Notes: generated from the sequence alone by a model not told the origin. A DNA stretch of 64,000 nt from Rhizoclosmatium globosum (GCA_002104985.1 MCGO01000206.1:1-64000), one strand, 5' to 3'; positions 11,881-22,955 are shown, counted from the first letter of the stretch. Numbers and translations are program-made.

Positions 11881-12208
11881 ATACTGAAATCCTGATGAGG
11901 GAGAATCTTCACTCGCTGATACTGTGCGTGTGCTGACTCTCCACTCATCAGGTAAGCCTTGCTCTCATCATTTCTTTTATCTCTTTATTCATATGCTTTG
12001 GTTAATAGGTTGGATATTTTATATAAAGACTCGCTGATACTGTGCGTGTGCTGACTCTCCACTCATCAGGTTGGATATTTTATATAAAGACTCGCTGATA
12101 CTGTGCGTGTGCTGACTCTCCACTCATCAGCGTCTTTATCCATATCCACCTTCGTACCACTCAATTGACCCATCGTTATCGATCTCTGACGCGTTCGAGA
12201 TCTTCACT
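11739..12208 (+). repeat. 3' LTR (470 bp)
   Basis: It matches the 5' LTR through its whole length but carries a second copy of a 61-bp unit (12009-12069 and 12070-12130; single copy at 6827-6887 in the 5' LTR). 409 plus 61 equals 470, so this unit accounts for the whole length difference. Confidence 0.88.
12009..12130 (+). repeat. 61-bp tandem duplication in the 3' LTR
   Basis: Two perfect 61-bp units begin GTTGGATATTTTATATAAAG and end CACTCATCAG. The 5' LTR has one unit. Each unit includes a TATATAAAG sequence and the CTCGCTGATACTG segment also found upstream in the LTR. Confidence 0.9.
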
Positions 12209-12213
12209 GAGAT
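12209..12213. repeat. Right target-site duplication (GAGAT)
   Basis: Matches 6552-6556; P450 coding sequence resumes directly after it. Confidence 0.85.
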
Positions 12214-12679
12214 ACCATTATTTTGGATGGGAATAGGGATCTTATGGATGATACTATGTGGGAATGTCCTCGTAATTTCAATTATAAGCGCTTCCTTGAG
12301 AACGATGTTCGCAAGCTGCCTTATTCTCCATTTGGAGGCGGAACCAGTTTGGTAAGTTTAATTTCCTTTTCTTTGAAGATATTCAAACTTTTCCTTCAAG
12401 TGTCCTGGACGTATGCTTGCACGCACGGAGATTACTGTTTTCGTCGCGGAAATGATGCGGGCGTTTGATATTGCATTGGAAAACGTCACCAAGGATTCGT
12501 TTGAACCAGACATGGCGCGTTTTGCTTTTAGTTTCTTGGAACCAAAGAATGATGTTACAATTTCATTGAAACGGCGTGCAATTGAACATTATATTTAAGT
12601 GCGATTATATGTTTGATTCATGTATTATCTTTAAGTTCTTAAATTGAGGAAGAGGGGAGATCGCAAAAACACTTGTTGA

Positions 12680-14216
12680 ATGGACTCCCTTGTTCAAATC
12701 ATTGCCACATGTGCATGCCTTCTGGCAGCCTGGTACTTGATCGCTCCAGTGGCAACGAAGAAGAGAAAGAGTCCACCTGAACCGCCTGTTGAGTATGGGT
12801 GGATTCCATATATCGGCATGGGCCTCAATTACATTTTGGATACCAAACGAACTCTTGAGAGAATGCACAAGAAGCATGGTGACTGCTTCACGCTTTATAT
12901 GGGTGGTCAGAGAGTTACCTTCATCACTGATCATGCCTCGTTTGCTGGGATCTGGAAGAATAAGGACAGTCTGACGTTTGAGGCTCTTGCAGAAGAAATG
13001 ATTGCAAAGGCTGTTAACCACCGAGTAGCACCAGGCCACTACCATACTATGATCACTTTGGAACGCAAGGCTTTGAGCCTTGCTAATGTAACTGCAACCG
13101 CTCGCTCGTTTCAATCACATTTATTCAAGGTTCTGAAGTCTGCTATGCCGGTGCACCCTGGCTTGTACCAATTCACCTCCGAGCTTTTCTTTCATTCGTC
13201 AATCAAGGCCTTCTATGGGGAAGTGGTTGATCCTTCCCAGCTTTTCAACGATTTTCGTAAATTTGATAAAACGCACTGGAAGCTTGCAAGTATTTCTCAG
13301 CCACCCTCCAAGGCAGCTAAAACGCTCATGAAAAAAATCACTGACAGCCTGCTTACTCAAGTCCCCACCTTTCAAAGCGGGTTGACACCCAGTATTTTCC
13401 ACGATAGTCTTCCAGGTGCTTCACCTTTCACTGAAGATGTTCACCTTGGCTATGAATCTTTGGACTGGGCACCACAAGCTCGTGCGCTCAACGACTTTCT
13501 CTTGATTTTCATTGGCGGAAATTCAACCACTATAGCAGCAAATTATTGGACTTTATTTTTTATTTTGTCGGATAACGAAGCGGCTTCTGCTGTTCGTTCT
13601 GAGTTGGAATCAATCCAATACAACGTCCTGGATCACAAAACATCGAAATACCCTGTCCTTGATGCATGGTGAGTACCAAATGAAAAAATAACGTTAATAC
13701 ATAGCCCGCAAAACGTAGTATCTCTGAGAGTATCAGAATGAGGAACAGTAGTCAAAGCACTCGCCTTGCTGAAAAAGACTGTGAATTTACCCTTCAAAAG
13801 ACCGGAAAAGTGTTCTCTGTGCGTAAAGGAGACACTGTAATTTTGGATGGTTCCAAGGACCTTTTTGACGAAACAGTGTGGGAAACTCCTCAAACGTTTA
13901 ATTACAAACATTTTCTTGAGAACGACGTCCGCAAATTGCCATTTTCTCCGTTTGGAGGTGGAATTAGTTTGGTGAGTTCATTTAGCTTATCCTGTGGAAA
14001 TATTGAAACGCATCCCGTTTAAAGTGTCCTGGACGCATCCTTGCTCGAATGGAGATCACTGTTTTTGTTGCAGAAATAATGCGGGCGTTTGATATTACGT
14101 TGGAAGATATCACCGAGGGTTCGTTTGAACCAAATATGGCGCGCTTTGCGTTTGGTCTCCTGGAGCCAAAAAACGAAGTCAAGTTTTCGTTGAAGCGTCG
14201 TGAAGTGGAGGTGTGA
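12680..14216 (+). CDS. Cytochrome P450, CYP7/CYP8-like (copy 2)
   Basis: Exons 12680-13668, 13719-13971 and 14025-14216 join in phase to a 477-residue heme monooxygenase. The N-terminal 22 residues are a membrane anchor, followed by a basic patch and a Pro-rich hinge. The I helix reads FIGGNSTTIAANYWTLFFIL: the usual acidic-Thr pair is replaced by Asn-Ser/Thr, as in CYP7/CYP8 sterol and prostanoid enzymes. ESIR supplies the ExxR pair. The heme loop is FGGGISL|CPGR, with the Cys ligand just after intron 2. Both the I-helix and the CPGR variant point to the CYP7/8 clade, so a sterol or oxylipin substrate is a reasonable but unproven guess. The first 250 bp are almost identical to copy 1. Confidence 0.85.
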
Positions 14217-14342
14217 CGAGGTTGTGTTGTGAAGGTTCTACTTAGGCTCCATTTTTAAACCATTTGATTCATATTTGTTACTCAGATTATGTTGGATTGT
14301 TTTTGTCGTTTAGTTCTGCTGTTATTGTTGCTTTTTTAAAAA

Positions 14343-16058
14343 ATGTCAAACAAGGATGTTTTGTTCAACTTTCTCGCAGTGCTCCCAACTCTTTCTGCTT
14401 CAGGTTTATCCACAGCAAAAACAAACTTGATCAGAGTAACATTGTCAGTGTTCTTGAGTTTGCGTAATTTGGAAGATCTCGAAATGTGGTCCTTTTATTT
14501 GCGGCCGAGTACTCAAGAACATCCATTTTACGCTTCAATAATACTATATTGGATCTATCGTGGATGTATTGGCTGGACAAGAGACTACGCGAAACGCGTT
14601 GCTCTGCGCTCTGTTTTGGATGAAGGACAACAACGTTTATCAACTATTTCTCCAAGTCAATTTCGACAAGAAACATGTCCCATGCTCAAAATTAAAGATT
14701 TCACAGATATTTCACGCGTCGTCACTATTGAGTTTGCCGTTTTCAAGAATAAAGGGCTTTTCAATCTTCTTCGAGAAGCCAAAGTTGAACTGGAGGATCT
14801 TATACAACAATCCCTTGATTTGGAAATAGCCGAAAAACGTTTGATTGATAAAAAGGATTGGCCGAGATTGATATCTGACTGCTTTGAGCGGTTTCTTGGC
14901 TATCCAAATGGATGCGTTCAATTTGAAAGATCGCGTTTCTGTGGAATTATTCTGATGGCACCTGTCGAGACTAAATTTGAATGGACTGACTACGTATATA
15001 GACTTGAGTCGCGTATTGACCATGATGTTCTCACCACTTTGCTTTTGTTCAAATTCTATTCCCAACTGAACCTTCACGATGATTTGGAAATTGTTCTTGC
15101 AAAGCTTAAGAAGTTAGTACGAAATGTTGCATCAATTCCATCCAATGAATGTGAAAAGGTACAATTAGATCTATTTGGAGTCGGGGACGATGTGTCGTCA
15201 ATGTCGTTGAAAGATATACTCTTTCATAACCTTCCTTTTGGATACTTGTATGATATTCAAATGCTCATATCCGCCCTAGAGAATCGATTTTATCAACCAA
15301 GTCTACCTCAGCTGGAGTGGAATCACGATACCTTGTTGCGAATGGAGAAACGCCGAATACGCGCGTTGGAAAGCTTAAAGTTTCGCGATGAGAATCGGTT
15401 TAAAATCTCTTCATCATTTCAGGGACAATTAAGTATTCCAATACATGAAGCATTGGCTAAATTACTGGAATACTATGAGGGTCTTGACAACTCAAGCAAT
15501 GCTACAGTGACAGACTTTGATGCATCGTTTGCATCGTTTATAGAATCGAATTCAAATCAGGTTATTAGCGCAATTGGCTCCATTTTGCTTTTCAAAATTG
15601 AAAAAATGAGAGGAAATTCTTTGCCAATGAACCTTTTCACGTCGATACAAGCTCTGACATCGCTTAATCAAGACCTATGGGTATCGATAGCATGCAAAGA
15701 ACTTGCGTCACTTCCTGTTAAAGACAAGTCCTGCCGATATTGCCACAAAAAATTTCCTGACGTTAGCCCCATTACTTGCCGTATGTGCCATCAGATACTA
15801 TATTGCTCACGCGTTTGTTCTATGGCTGATTGGACAGTTGGTCACGCAATTAAATGCAGACTTCCTGGAAAATTTGAGACTGGAGATAATGTTGTACTTC
15901 ATGGTTTTATGTCTCATTCTTTTCGAAAAAGGAATGGAATCAAATACGTCGTAACTGGATATGATAAAGTGAGGAAAAGATGGAGTGTTAGAAGTGTTAC
16001 GAGCGGTACCAGAGACGTTTGGGTTGATTCTGAGAATATGAACATATGTTATGACTAA
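14343..16058 (+). CDS. MYND zinc-finger protein
   Basis: A single-exon gene of 571 residues. Residues about 1-450 are helical with no recognised domain. At about residue 462 a MYND finger begins: CRYCHKKF, then CRMCHQILYCSRVC and a closing H..C (HAIKC), giving the CxxC-CxxC-YCxxxC-HxxxC spacing of this protein-interaction zinc fold. The last 70 residues are basic with a beta-rich look (FETGDNVVLHGFM, then YVVTGYDKVRKRWSVRSV), perhaps a small SH3-like barrel. MYND fingers usually bind Pro-rich partners. There is no SET domain, so it is probably not a SMYD methyltransferase. It is co-directional with the P450, with 126 bp between them. Confidence 0.8.
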   Translation: MSNKDVLFNFLAVLPTLSASGLSTAKTNLIRVTLSVFLSLRNLEDLEMWSFYLRPSTQEHPFYASIILYWIYRGCIGWTRDYAKRVALRSVLDEGQQRLSTISPSQFRQETCPMLKIKDFTDISRVVTIEFAVFKNKGLFNLLREAKVELEDLIQQSLDLEIAEKRLIDKKDWPRLISDCFERFLGYPNGCVQFERSRFCGIILMAPVETKFEWTDYVYRLESRIDHDVLTTLLLFKFYSQLNLHDDLEIVLAKLKKLVRNVASIPSNECEKVQLDLFGVGDDVSSMSLKDILFHNLPFGYLYDIQMLISALENRFYQPSLPQLEWNHDTLLRMEKRRIRALESLKFRDENRFKISSSFQGQLSIPIHEALAKLLEYYEGLDNSSNATVTDFDASFASFIESNSNQVISAIGSILLFKIEKMRGNSLPMNLFTSIQALTSLNQDLWVSIACKELASLPVKDKSCRYCHKKFPDVSPITCRMCHQILYCSRVCSMADWTVGHAIKCRLPGKFETGDNVVLHGFMSHSFRKRNGIKYVVTGYDKVRKRWSVRSVTSGTRDVWVDSENMNICYD

Positions 16059-16121
16059 CTGAAAAGAAATATATTCATATACGCATCTTAGCAAAACAAT
16101 ACCCTCTCGATGATTCACTCA

Positions 16122-19100
16122 TCAAGCTCCCAACCCACGGGCACCATCAACTTTCGAGTTCCATCCTTCACCGACTCTTGTAACAAACTTAGGTAGCACT
16201 TCATTCCACTTCTCGATAGCCTTGCGAATTTCCATCTCGGAACCTCTCTTGATTTCGTCCGAAATACGTTTTGCGAGTACCTTGTTTCCAAAGGCTGCAT
16301 AGATTCCACTGATGATATTTTAGTCATACCGCAGGAAGAAAAAAATACACTCAACTCATGCTTGGTTCCTGTAATCTTCACTGACAGGTTCTGGACGGTC
16401 ACTTTGACAGTCTTGACATCAACTAATTTGTACACAGTGTCGCGAGCAGGAGCAGCCCAGTCCAACTCGATTAAGACAGTGATTCCATGTTTGTCAATCT
16501 GTATGATATTTTGAGCAAAGAATGATGGTAAAGAATGAAGTCACCTTAACGCTCATATTCCCTTGTTCAACGTGCTTGTTGCCCCTCCTCATCTTGAAAG
16601 GAACATTCATGATATTCATATGGATTTGATAACTAAATAAACAGATGGTTAATTAGAAATTAGTTTGAAACGTAACTCACAACTCGACGGAGACTTTGTT
16701 CGTGGTCTCCATTTTAATCATATCGTTGAACCCGAACAAGACTCCATTTTCAATGTTCACGCGACACAAATGAGGGAGCATAGACGAGAGATCGATTTCC
16801 TATATATTTGGTTAGTTGAGATCACACAACAGAACCAACTCACCAAATCCTCCATTTCATACTTCACGTTGTTCTCTTCATACGTCAAGTCTCTGATAAT
16901 GATAGTCTTAAAATCGGCGAGAAGTGACTAAGAATAATCAGATTAGTAAAACCGTAACAAAGTTGTTCAAAAGATAAACTCAACTGGCAGAATGCCTTTC
17001 GTAAAGTCGCGCGAGAAAGCATCTTTGATGACAAAGGACACATCACTTAACAAAGAGTTAGTCATTTGTGCAATGCATATAAAACTGCCCACCTATCGAT
17101 AAAGAGTGCATTAAACCACTCCTTTGCATTCTCCCGAACTGCATAAACCCACTCATCCCCATCTCCCAACGCATCCCAAACATCCTGAATCTTTTCCATC
17201 ACAACAGCAGCCTCGTCAGCCATAGACACGTTCTCTTCGAAGAAATCTCCATTCGATGGAATTTGTGTGTTGCTGAAGTCGTCTATCATTGCACGGAACG
17301 GCGTGATAACCTTAGCGAGGTCTTGTTCAGAGCGAGATGCGAGTGGGTCTTCGAACAGAGTGATAAGGTAATCGAGGGTTGACTTGATGGTCGTACGGTG
17401 AACCTTGAGAATCTTGGCGCGGAAGAGAGTTACAAGGCCAGACAGGGATGACATGATGCGTGGGATAGACGTTTTCGAGAACCGTTGGGCAAGTTTCTGA
17501 TTGAATGGAGGCGTTAACAGATGGTATAAAAGTGACAGCGAATCAAATACATACAGTTGCCAACTCGAGAGCAATTAAATAATTCCCGGTTCCAGGACGT
17601 TCGTCAAACTGCTCAAATCCGTCCAAGAGAATCGCAGAAAGAGCGCGCATACTCTCCAAGAGCCTCAATACTTGCACGCGTACAGCATTAGATTCGACAT
17701 CATTTTCCTCCCAAAGTGCTTCGACGACAGGGATAAGAGGCGGGGTTTGTTGCGATGGTTCCGTCCATTCCTCTGGATTCGCGTCATCAGCAGATTGAGA
17801 CTCCGTAGATTCCGCAGCGCGTGGATTCAAGACTTTAGCGAGACGAGAGAGTTGGGGTTTTGGGGTGGTAGTAGAAGCTGGAGATGGCGTGACTGAAGTA
17901 GCAGGAAACAATCCTGGAGGAAGTACTTGGGCAGTCATATCGCGCATGAGAGCAGTCAGATGCTTTTGAGCAATGGCATCCAATTGGCGTGTTGGCTTTT
18001 TCGAGGGGGGACATGCATCAGTAGCTGACGAGACTTGTGCGGCACTTGATTCAGAGCCCGATGCTGCAGGAGTGATTTCATCCGCGGAAGCCTTTTGCGG
18101 AAGACTTGGGGGTCCTTTCGCTTTTTGTCTATAATTAATATGGGTTAATTAATGTCCGAAAAGAAGACAAGGAAAATCAACTCACTGATCCTCCGCAATA
18201 TGTTCCGCAGCACTTGACAAAGAACTAGCTTCCTCATATCGAGCCGGTTTTGCTTCATCGGCATCATTACCACCATTCTCCGACACGCCAACAAACGTGT
18301 CCGAAATAACCTTCAACACAGCAACCATCTGCCCCAAAGACCCAGGATTCACCAACCCCTGCGCCAACAGCTTGATGACTTCAATAATCGCAGGAACGAC
18401 TTCATCATCTTTCCCATTCACCCCATTCCCATACCCACTTCCAACACGCTCTTCCCTGTCTTCATCCTCATCATCAAACCCACCACGATCCTTTTCAACT
18501 CCAACTCGGATATTCTCCATCATATTCTGAAGCAATTCACCTTCATTCTTGTTCTGCAAAAACTCACGCACAAGTTTCAAACTCCTATTGCACAAAAACC
18601 CAATCAGTTAAACACCACCAATTCCAAAAAAGCAAAGGATAAAAAAATAACTCAACTGTAACCACGCCTTCCCAACATCCAGACTCTCACGACTCCATTT
18701 CCATCCGTCACCCGCATCTTCCCCATCGTCATCAGAATCAACATTCTCAACATCGTTACTCCACTCCTCCATCCCATTCAAAAAGCGGAGCACCTGTCTG
18801 TTACTCGGGATTTTCCCTTTCCCCGCTGCGTCAGACATTTTGAGGAACCGTGTGATTAGGGAATACGTGTCGTGTGATTGGATACTGCTTGCAGCGATTG
18901 ACGGGGCGCGGCCGTCTGTGGACGACATGAATGGTTTGGAGGAAGAGGGTAGAGGGTGTTGTTGTGTGAGGAGGGACGGGTTTGAGAGGAGTTGTGAAGG
19001 AGAGATTGAATGGGTTTGTTGATTTGCGCGTGCTTTTTTGGCGCGTTTTTTGTCGGTGTGTGAAAGTGGGTGTTGGAGGGTTAGAGAGAGTTTGTCGGAG

Positions 19101-19237
19101 ATTTTGATGTGGGATGTTTGGGGGACTGGGAGGCTTTGTTGATGTTGGGGCTCTGATTGTTTGTGCGTGAAGAGGGAAGCGAGGGAGAATCGCTTCTTTT
19201 GCGGAGTTTCAGCGTGAGAAGAAAGGGATGGTTGCAT
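16122..19237 (-). CDS. Large multi-exon protein, HAM1-like (BPI-like lipid-binding) candidate
   Basis: A chain of minus-strand coding blocks runs from the ATG at 19237 to the TGA at 16122 through at least eight short introns. The first exon encodes a Lys/Ser-rich tail, then GKIPSNRQVLRFLNGME. The following blocks include VREFLQNKNEGELLQNMMEN, which fits the N-terminal helical repeat of fungal HAM1-like proteins. Later come a disordered Ser/Pro-rich segment, a helical region with KVHRTTIKSTLDYLITLFED, and a beta-rich end (LPHLCRVNIENGVLFGFND; GITVLIELDWAAPARDTVYK; IKRGSEMEIRKAIEKW). The pattern suggests a tubular lipid-binding fold, but the family assignment is tentative. The last exon boundary was checked (WNEVLPKFVTRVGEGW to stop). 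Confidence 0.6.
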
Positions 19238-19474
19238 TTTTTGAATTGTTTTGAATGTGGTTGGGATTGCGCAGAATCTGCTACGCCACCATAGATCAAA
19301 ACAAACATTGAGTCAATGGAATAAAAGATATCCAGTCAAATCTATTATATGAGCATGTAGAACGAGTTCAAAGAAAAGCAAAGAGTAAGTAGGGGGGGAT
19401 AACGCCATAGAACCAAACACAACACATAGACAACCAAAACACCATCAAAAACCCCCACCTTATCAGGTATACAT

Positions 19475-22442
19475 TCACATAGAAGCAGGATTCGAGACAA
19501 CAACAACCCCACTCGAAGTACCATCATGCCCCATATGCACACCAGCAATATGCAACATCAAAGCCTTATTCCCTTCAAACTCCCTTCCACACCCCTTCCA
19601 ATTACACACAACAGCTCTCACCCCATTATCCTCCTCATACTCACTCTCCTCCACATCCGAAAAGTTCTCAAGCCCAAGCCGCCGCGCCGCTGCATCAACA
19701 GAAGACGTATGTCGTCGAGCCATATCCCCAGGAAGCGCCCACTCCTCCCCGCTCTCGCTCTCCCTCCCCCGAGAAAGCGGACTCCCCACCGTGAACCGCC
19801 GTCCAACCCCCGAATCAAACAACACGTTTTCTTGCGGTGCAACAGCTGCTGCGCGGTTCATGTTCAATCCACTCACGGTTTTCACGAGACCCCTCCACGC
19901 GCCTTCGGCAACGTCTTTGCTTCCTTCGACGAGGCCGCTGAAGAGGGTGCTGTTTCGGGAGATGCGGTGGCGTCCGCGGTTAGGGATGTCGTCGTCGTCG
20001 TCGAAGGTGTCTGTTGGGGGTGGGGTTGTCGGGGGTGCGAAGACGCGGTCGTTGTAGTGGTCGTCTGTGGGGTCGTCGTCGAGGGCGGGGAAGATGTCGG
20101 TGTAGTTTCGGAGGAGGTCGTAGCAGAGTTTGTCGCGTAATGTGTCTTGGAGGGATTCGGTGGTTTCGATTTTGGCGCGGAGGATGAGGGGGGAGAGGGT
20201 GCGGATTAAGTGGAAGAGTTTTGGGGATGTGTCTGGGAGGTCTTTTGTTGTAATGTGGAGGAGGTGGGAAAGGAGCTTTAAGGTTTCGTAGTGGGATGTT
20301 GGGAGGGTTAGGAGCAAGGAAGAAACAGTTTTGAGACGGATTGTATCGTCTTCTTCCATATCGACCGTTTCTATTCATCTTAATGTAAGCTAAACATACC
20401 ATTAAATAACAAACACTCACCATACGCATCATACACAATCCTCAACGTCTCCTCCACTTCAGTACCAACAAGCCCGACCGGCAATTCACCCAAAAACTCC
20501 TTCACAAGCGCAGAAATAACACTAGGCTCTTCCCTCTTCACACGACTATAATGCACACCCGACCCACCACACGTCCCATTCGCTTCCATCCGCAAAAACT
20601 GAATCGCAGGAACTTGCGCCAAACCAGCTGACCCAGTGATCCAAGCATCGACGGGAGTCTTCAATTTACGAAGCGTGAGGGACTCGTGCAGCGATGCAAT
20701 GCATTTTCGAAGGAATGGTGGAATCGGGTCTGACGTTGCTTGGTGTAAAGCTTCAAGAGAGATACCGAAGCATTGACAGAGGGGGATGATTGGGTCCAAG
20801 AGGATGGGTTGGGTATGTCTTGTTCCTGTTTGAAGCACGTGGGCGATTTCTTGTGTGCCGAGGAGAGGATCTGGGGAAGCGAGTTTTGTGGTTTGTACAG
20901 GTGTGGGTGAGTCTTCGTCGTCGGAATCGTCTGTGGTTTGGTTGGAAGGGGGTGCCCAGTTTTGGAGTTGGGTGTGGTAAAAGTTTGTTTGCGCGTCTTC
21001 GAGCATTGTAAATACTTCGCGGGAGAGTTGCAATCGCGCATGTTGAGTGTCTTGAGCATATTGTAAAAACTCTGTAATGTGGAATTCGACTGCTGAACGT
21101 GCGTGTTCCGCCGTAGTTAGTGCACCGAGGTATTCCTATTATTTTTAGTTAGTATTTTAGCATAATGCCAAGTTGTGGCTGTTAACAAGCGAAAGGATGT
21201 TCATTGGCGCTTACTAATCCTAGCTATTTGTTTGACACGATACAAATATCGTTCGCTCCTCATTCAATGAAAAGCCCCAGAAGGAATTCTCGTCTGGTTC
21301 GCTCTGCAAAGGGGAGTTCGCTACGCTCACTAAGTAGGTATGAAACGATCCATATTTCCCTTGTTCCTCGTTCAAAGAAGAAAAAACGGGCAGCATCTTC
21401 AGGTTTGCTTCGCGATAGATCGTTCACGGGCACCCACAATACTTTTCCTGTCCACTTCCCTCTATTCGTCCCATTCGCCCAGTTTCCACGCGAACTACAG
21501 ACTCCCTTCGTCCTTGTATCGATCCCATGCTGTTTCTCACTCTTCTTTTAATTGTCCTTCTTTAAGTCAGTCTTCGCTTCCAACTAACCTTCTTCCCAAC
21601 GACACCCTCCACCTCCCCAAAAAAGGCGGCTCTTTTCGCCTCCAATTCCTGCAGACTCTTCAAATAAACTGAATAATGCGAATCCACCTCTGTCCTTTTT
21701 AGATCCACCAGTCTCCGATGTTTCGCACAAAAGTCCTTGATCACAGCAACACCATTTTGCGAGAGACGCTCTGCAAGAAGACGATGAGCAGCGGCCATTT
21801 GCGAGAGAGTAGTAGCATAGGTAGAAAGCGTAGGAAGGATGGAAGCGGGTTGATGGAGTTCCCTGTGTGGATTGGATCATCAATTTAGGGTACTACTACT
21901 AGTTTTTAAGACTGTACATCAGACTCGGGACCAACGCCGCCACACTCTCTTCACACGCCTTTGCCGCACTTTCCTCCGAGTTAATTCTGCGAACAAGAAC
22001 CGCGGCAACCAGATCGAGTTCCTTCAAGTGCGAACCAAGTGATTCGTGCAGCACTCGCACACCCTCGCGCACGTCCTTTGTCGATCCGTGTGCGCCAAAG
22101 AAGCGCGATGTGAATGGAATCAGCGACGTCGGCGACTCGGTCTTGGGTGGGTGTCCGTACGAGCTTCGTTTGGGTGATACTGGTGAGAGTGAGAGTGAGG
22201 CTGTCTCGTCAGGAAGCGACATCAGCGAAGTGGGAAAGAGCGCCGGACTCAGCGCTGTCGACGATCGGTGCGACGATGTTGTCGAGGAGGCAGAGGTCGG
22301 CCGGGTGCGCTGCGCTCCAAGCTGCCGATACATTAATTCAGAAGTGATTCAATTAATACAAAAGAATTAAAGTACTACTACTACTTGTACTAGTACTAGT
22401 ACTTACTTGTCTGGCTGGCGTCGTACTAGAGGTAGTTGTCAT
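19475..22442 (-). CDS. F-BAR / RhoGAP-like protein with C-terminal C2H2 zinc finger
   Basis: Five exons (22442-22407, 22321-21918, 21862-21589, 21135-20421, 20370-19475) total 2,325 nt, an exact 774-residue frame. The first exon encodes only 12 residues. Residues about 90-260 are helical and F-BAR-like (TKDVREGVRVLHESLGSHLK; EELEAKRAAFFGEV type helices), suited to binding curved membrane. A RhoGAP-like domain follows (PPFLRKCIASLHE, then VKEFLGELPVGLV), but where the catalytic Arg finger is expected the protein reads VDAWITGSAG, so it may not stimulate GTP hydrolysis. The tail has a CX4C..HX4H finger (CNWKGCGREFEGNKALMLH). Intron 3 is 453 bp, far longer than its neighbours, because it contains a dispersed repeat. 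Confidence 0.78.
21230..21380. repeat. Dispersed repeat inside RhoGAP intron 3
   Basis: Plus-strand text includes GTTCGCTACGCTCACTAAGT followed by ATGAAACGATCCATATTTCC and TTGTTCCTCGTTCAA. A near copy lies in the MGM101 intron at 55916-55985. A second, weaker unit (GACACGATACAAATATCG, TTCGCTCCTCATTCAAT) is at 21235-21270. Confidence 0.6.
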
Positions 22443-22955
22443 TCAATGCACGATGGTAATACCTATCCTCGGATTCGATTTGAAGGAGACAAGTTGGGAG
22501 AGCCACTTGTCTAAGAGTCCCCCTTATTATTCATTAAACAACTGAACTCGGATAGAACAATAAATGAAGACACATAACTTAGGAATTGTAAATGTCGCTT
22601 TTTTCTTTTTACCATTTGAAAATTAGTCATTTAATCATAAGTCAAAACTTATAAACAGAGAACCAAATCATCTTCTTTGGATATGACCACGACCGTTGTC
22701 CAAACTACTGAGTCCCAGCTATTTAAAAAACCGTAAGTTCTTATGTCTTTGAAAATAACAGCCAGTACAAACATTTGTACGAACATCGAGGCTTCTACTG
22801 ATGATTTTCTCGCCGACGGCATTCCGTTGATAGATTTTCTATATAAAAACTCCTGTTAAAAGTAGACAAGAGAATAAGTAAATGACGTGTTGGTAATTGT
22901 CATTATGATTTCCAACCCAACAACCCCAAGTCTTGGACAAAAAGGAAATAAATGA
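22443..22955. other. Divergent intergenic region with a short spliced ORF
   Basis: Between the F-BAR/RhoGAP start and the Kar5-like gene. An ATG at 22684 opens a short frame (MTTTVVQTTESQLFKKP) that meets a good donor (GTAAGT, 22732) and can splice into another short block. This may be an upstream exon of the Kar5-like gene or a short leader ORF; I could not join it cleanly. Nothing else is recognised. Confidence 0.35.

Larger units (their letters stand above)
6557..12208 (+). mobile_element. Ty1/copia-type LTR retrotransposon with RRM-containing Gag
   Basis: A complete element of 5,652 bp lies in the sense orientation inside P450 copy 1. It has LTRs of 409 and 470 bp that look identical apart from one 61-bp tandem unit, a 5-bp target duplication and a purine tract before the 3' LTR. 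Domain order is Gag, protease, integrase, reverse transcriptase, RNase H, which is the copia order (integrase before RT). The near-identical LTRs imply a recent insertion. The coding part has two frame breaks (about 10280 and 11512). No CCHC zinc knuckle is present; an RRM occupies that position. Confidence 0.92.
5380..12598 (+). pseudogene. Cytochrome P450 copy 1, frameshifted and interrupted by a copia element
   Basis: This is the upstream member of a tandem P450 pair. It starts with the same membrane anchor and PPEPPVEYGWIPYIG hinge as the intact copy. Two lesions are visible. Near 5895 one nucleotide is missing relative to copy 2, so the frame changes between the B/C region and the rest. 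In exon 2, just after VFSVRKGD, a 5.65-kb copia retrotransposon is inserted; the remainder resumes at 12214 and ends at 12598. Splice sites matching copy 2 persist (donor at GATGCATG|GTGAGT; second intron splitting the heme loop FGGGTSL|CPGR), so the gene was ordinary before it was hit. An I-helix GANSNT and an EAIRLR (ExxR) remain readable. Confidence 0.85.

Noticed and set aside
19526..20140. 204-codon plus-strand open frame inside the RhoGAP gene
   Set aside because: Low-complexity antisense of a GC-rich coding exon; the minus strand carries the real domain with matching splice sites.
22370..22410. Short tandem of CTACTACTACTACTTGTACTAGTACTAG as a regulatory array
   Set aside because: It lies inside intron 1 of the F-BAR/RhoGAP gene and is better explained as a simple repeat.
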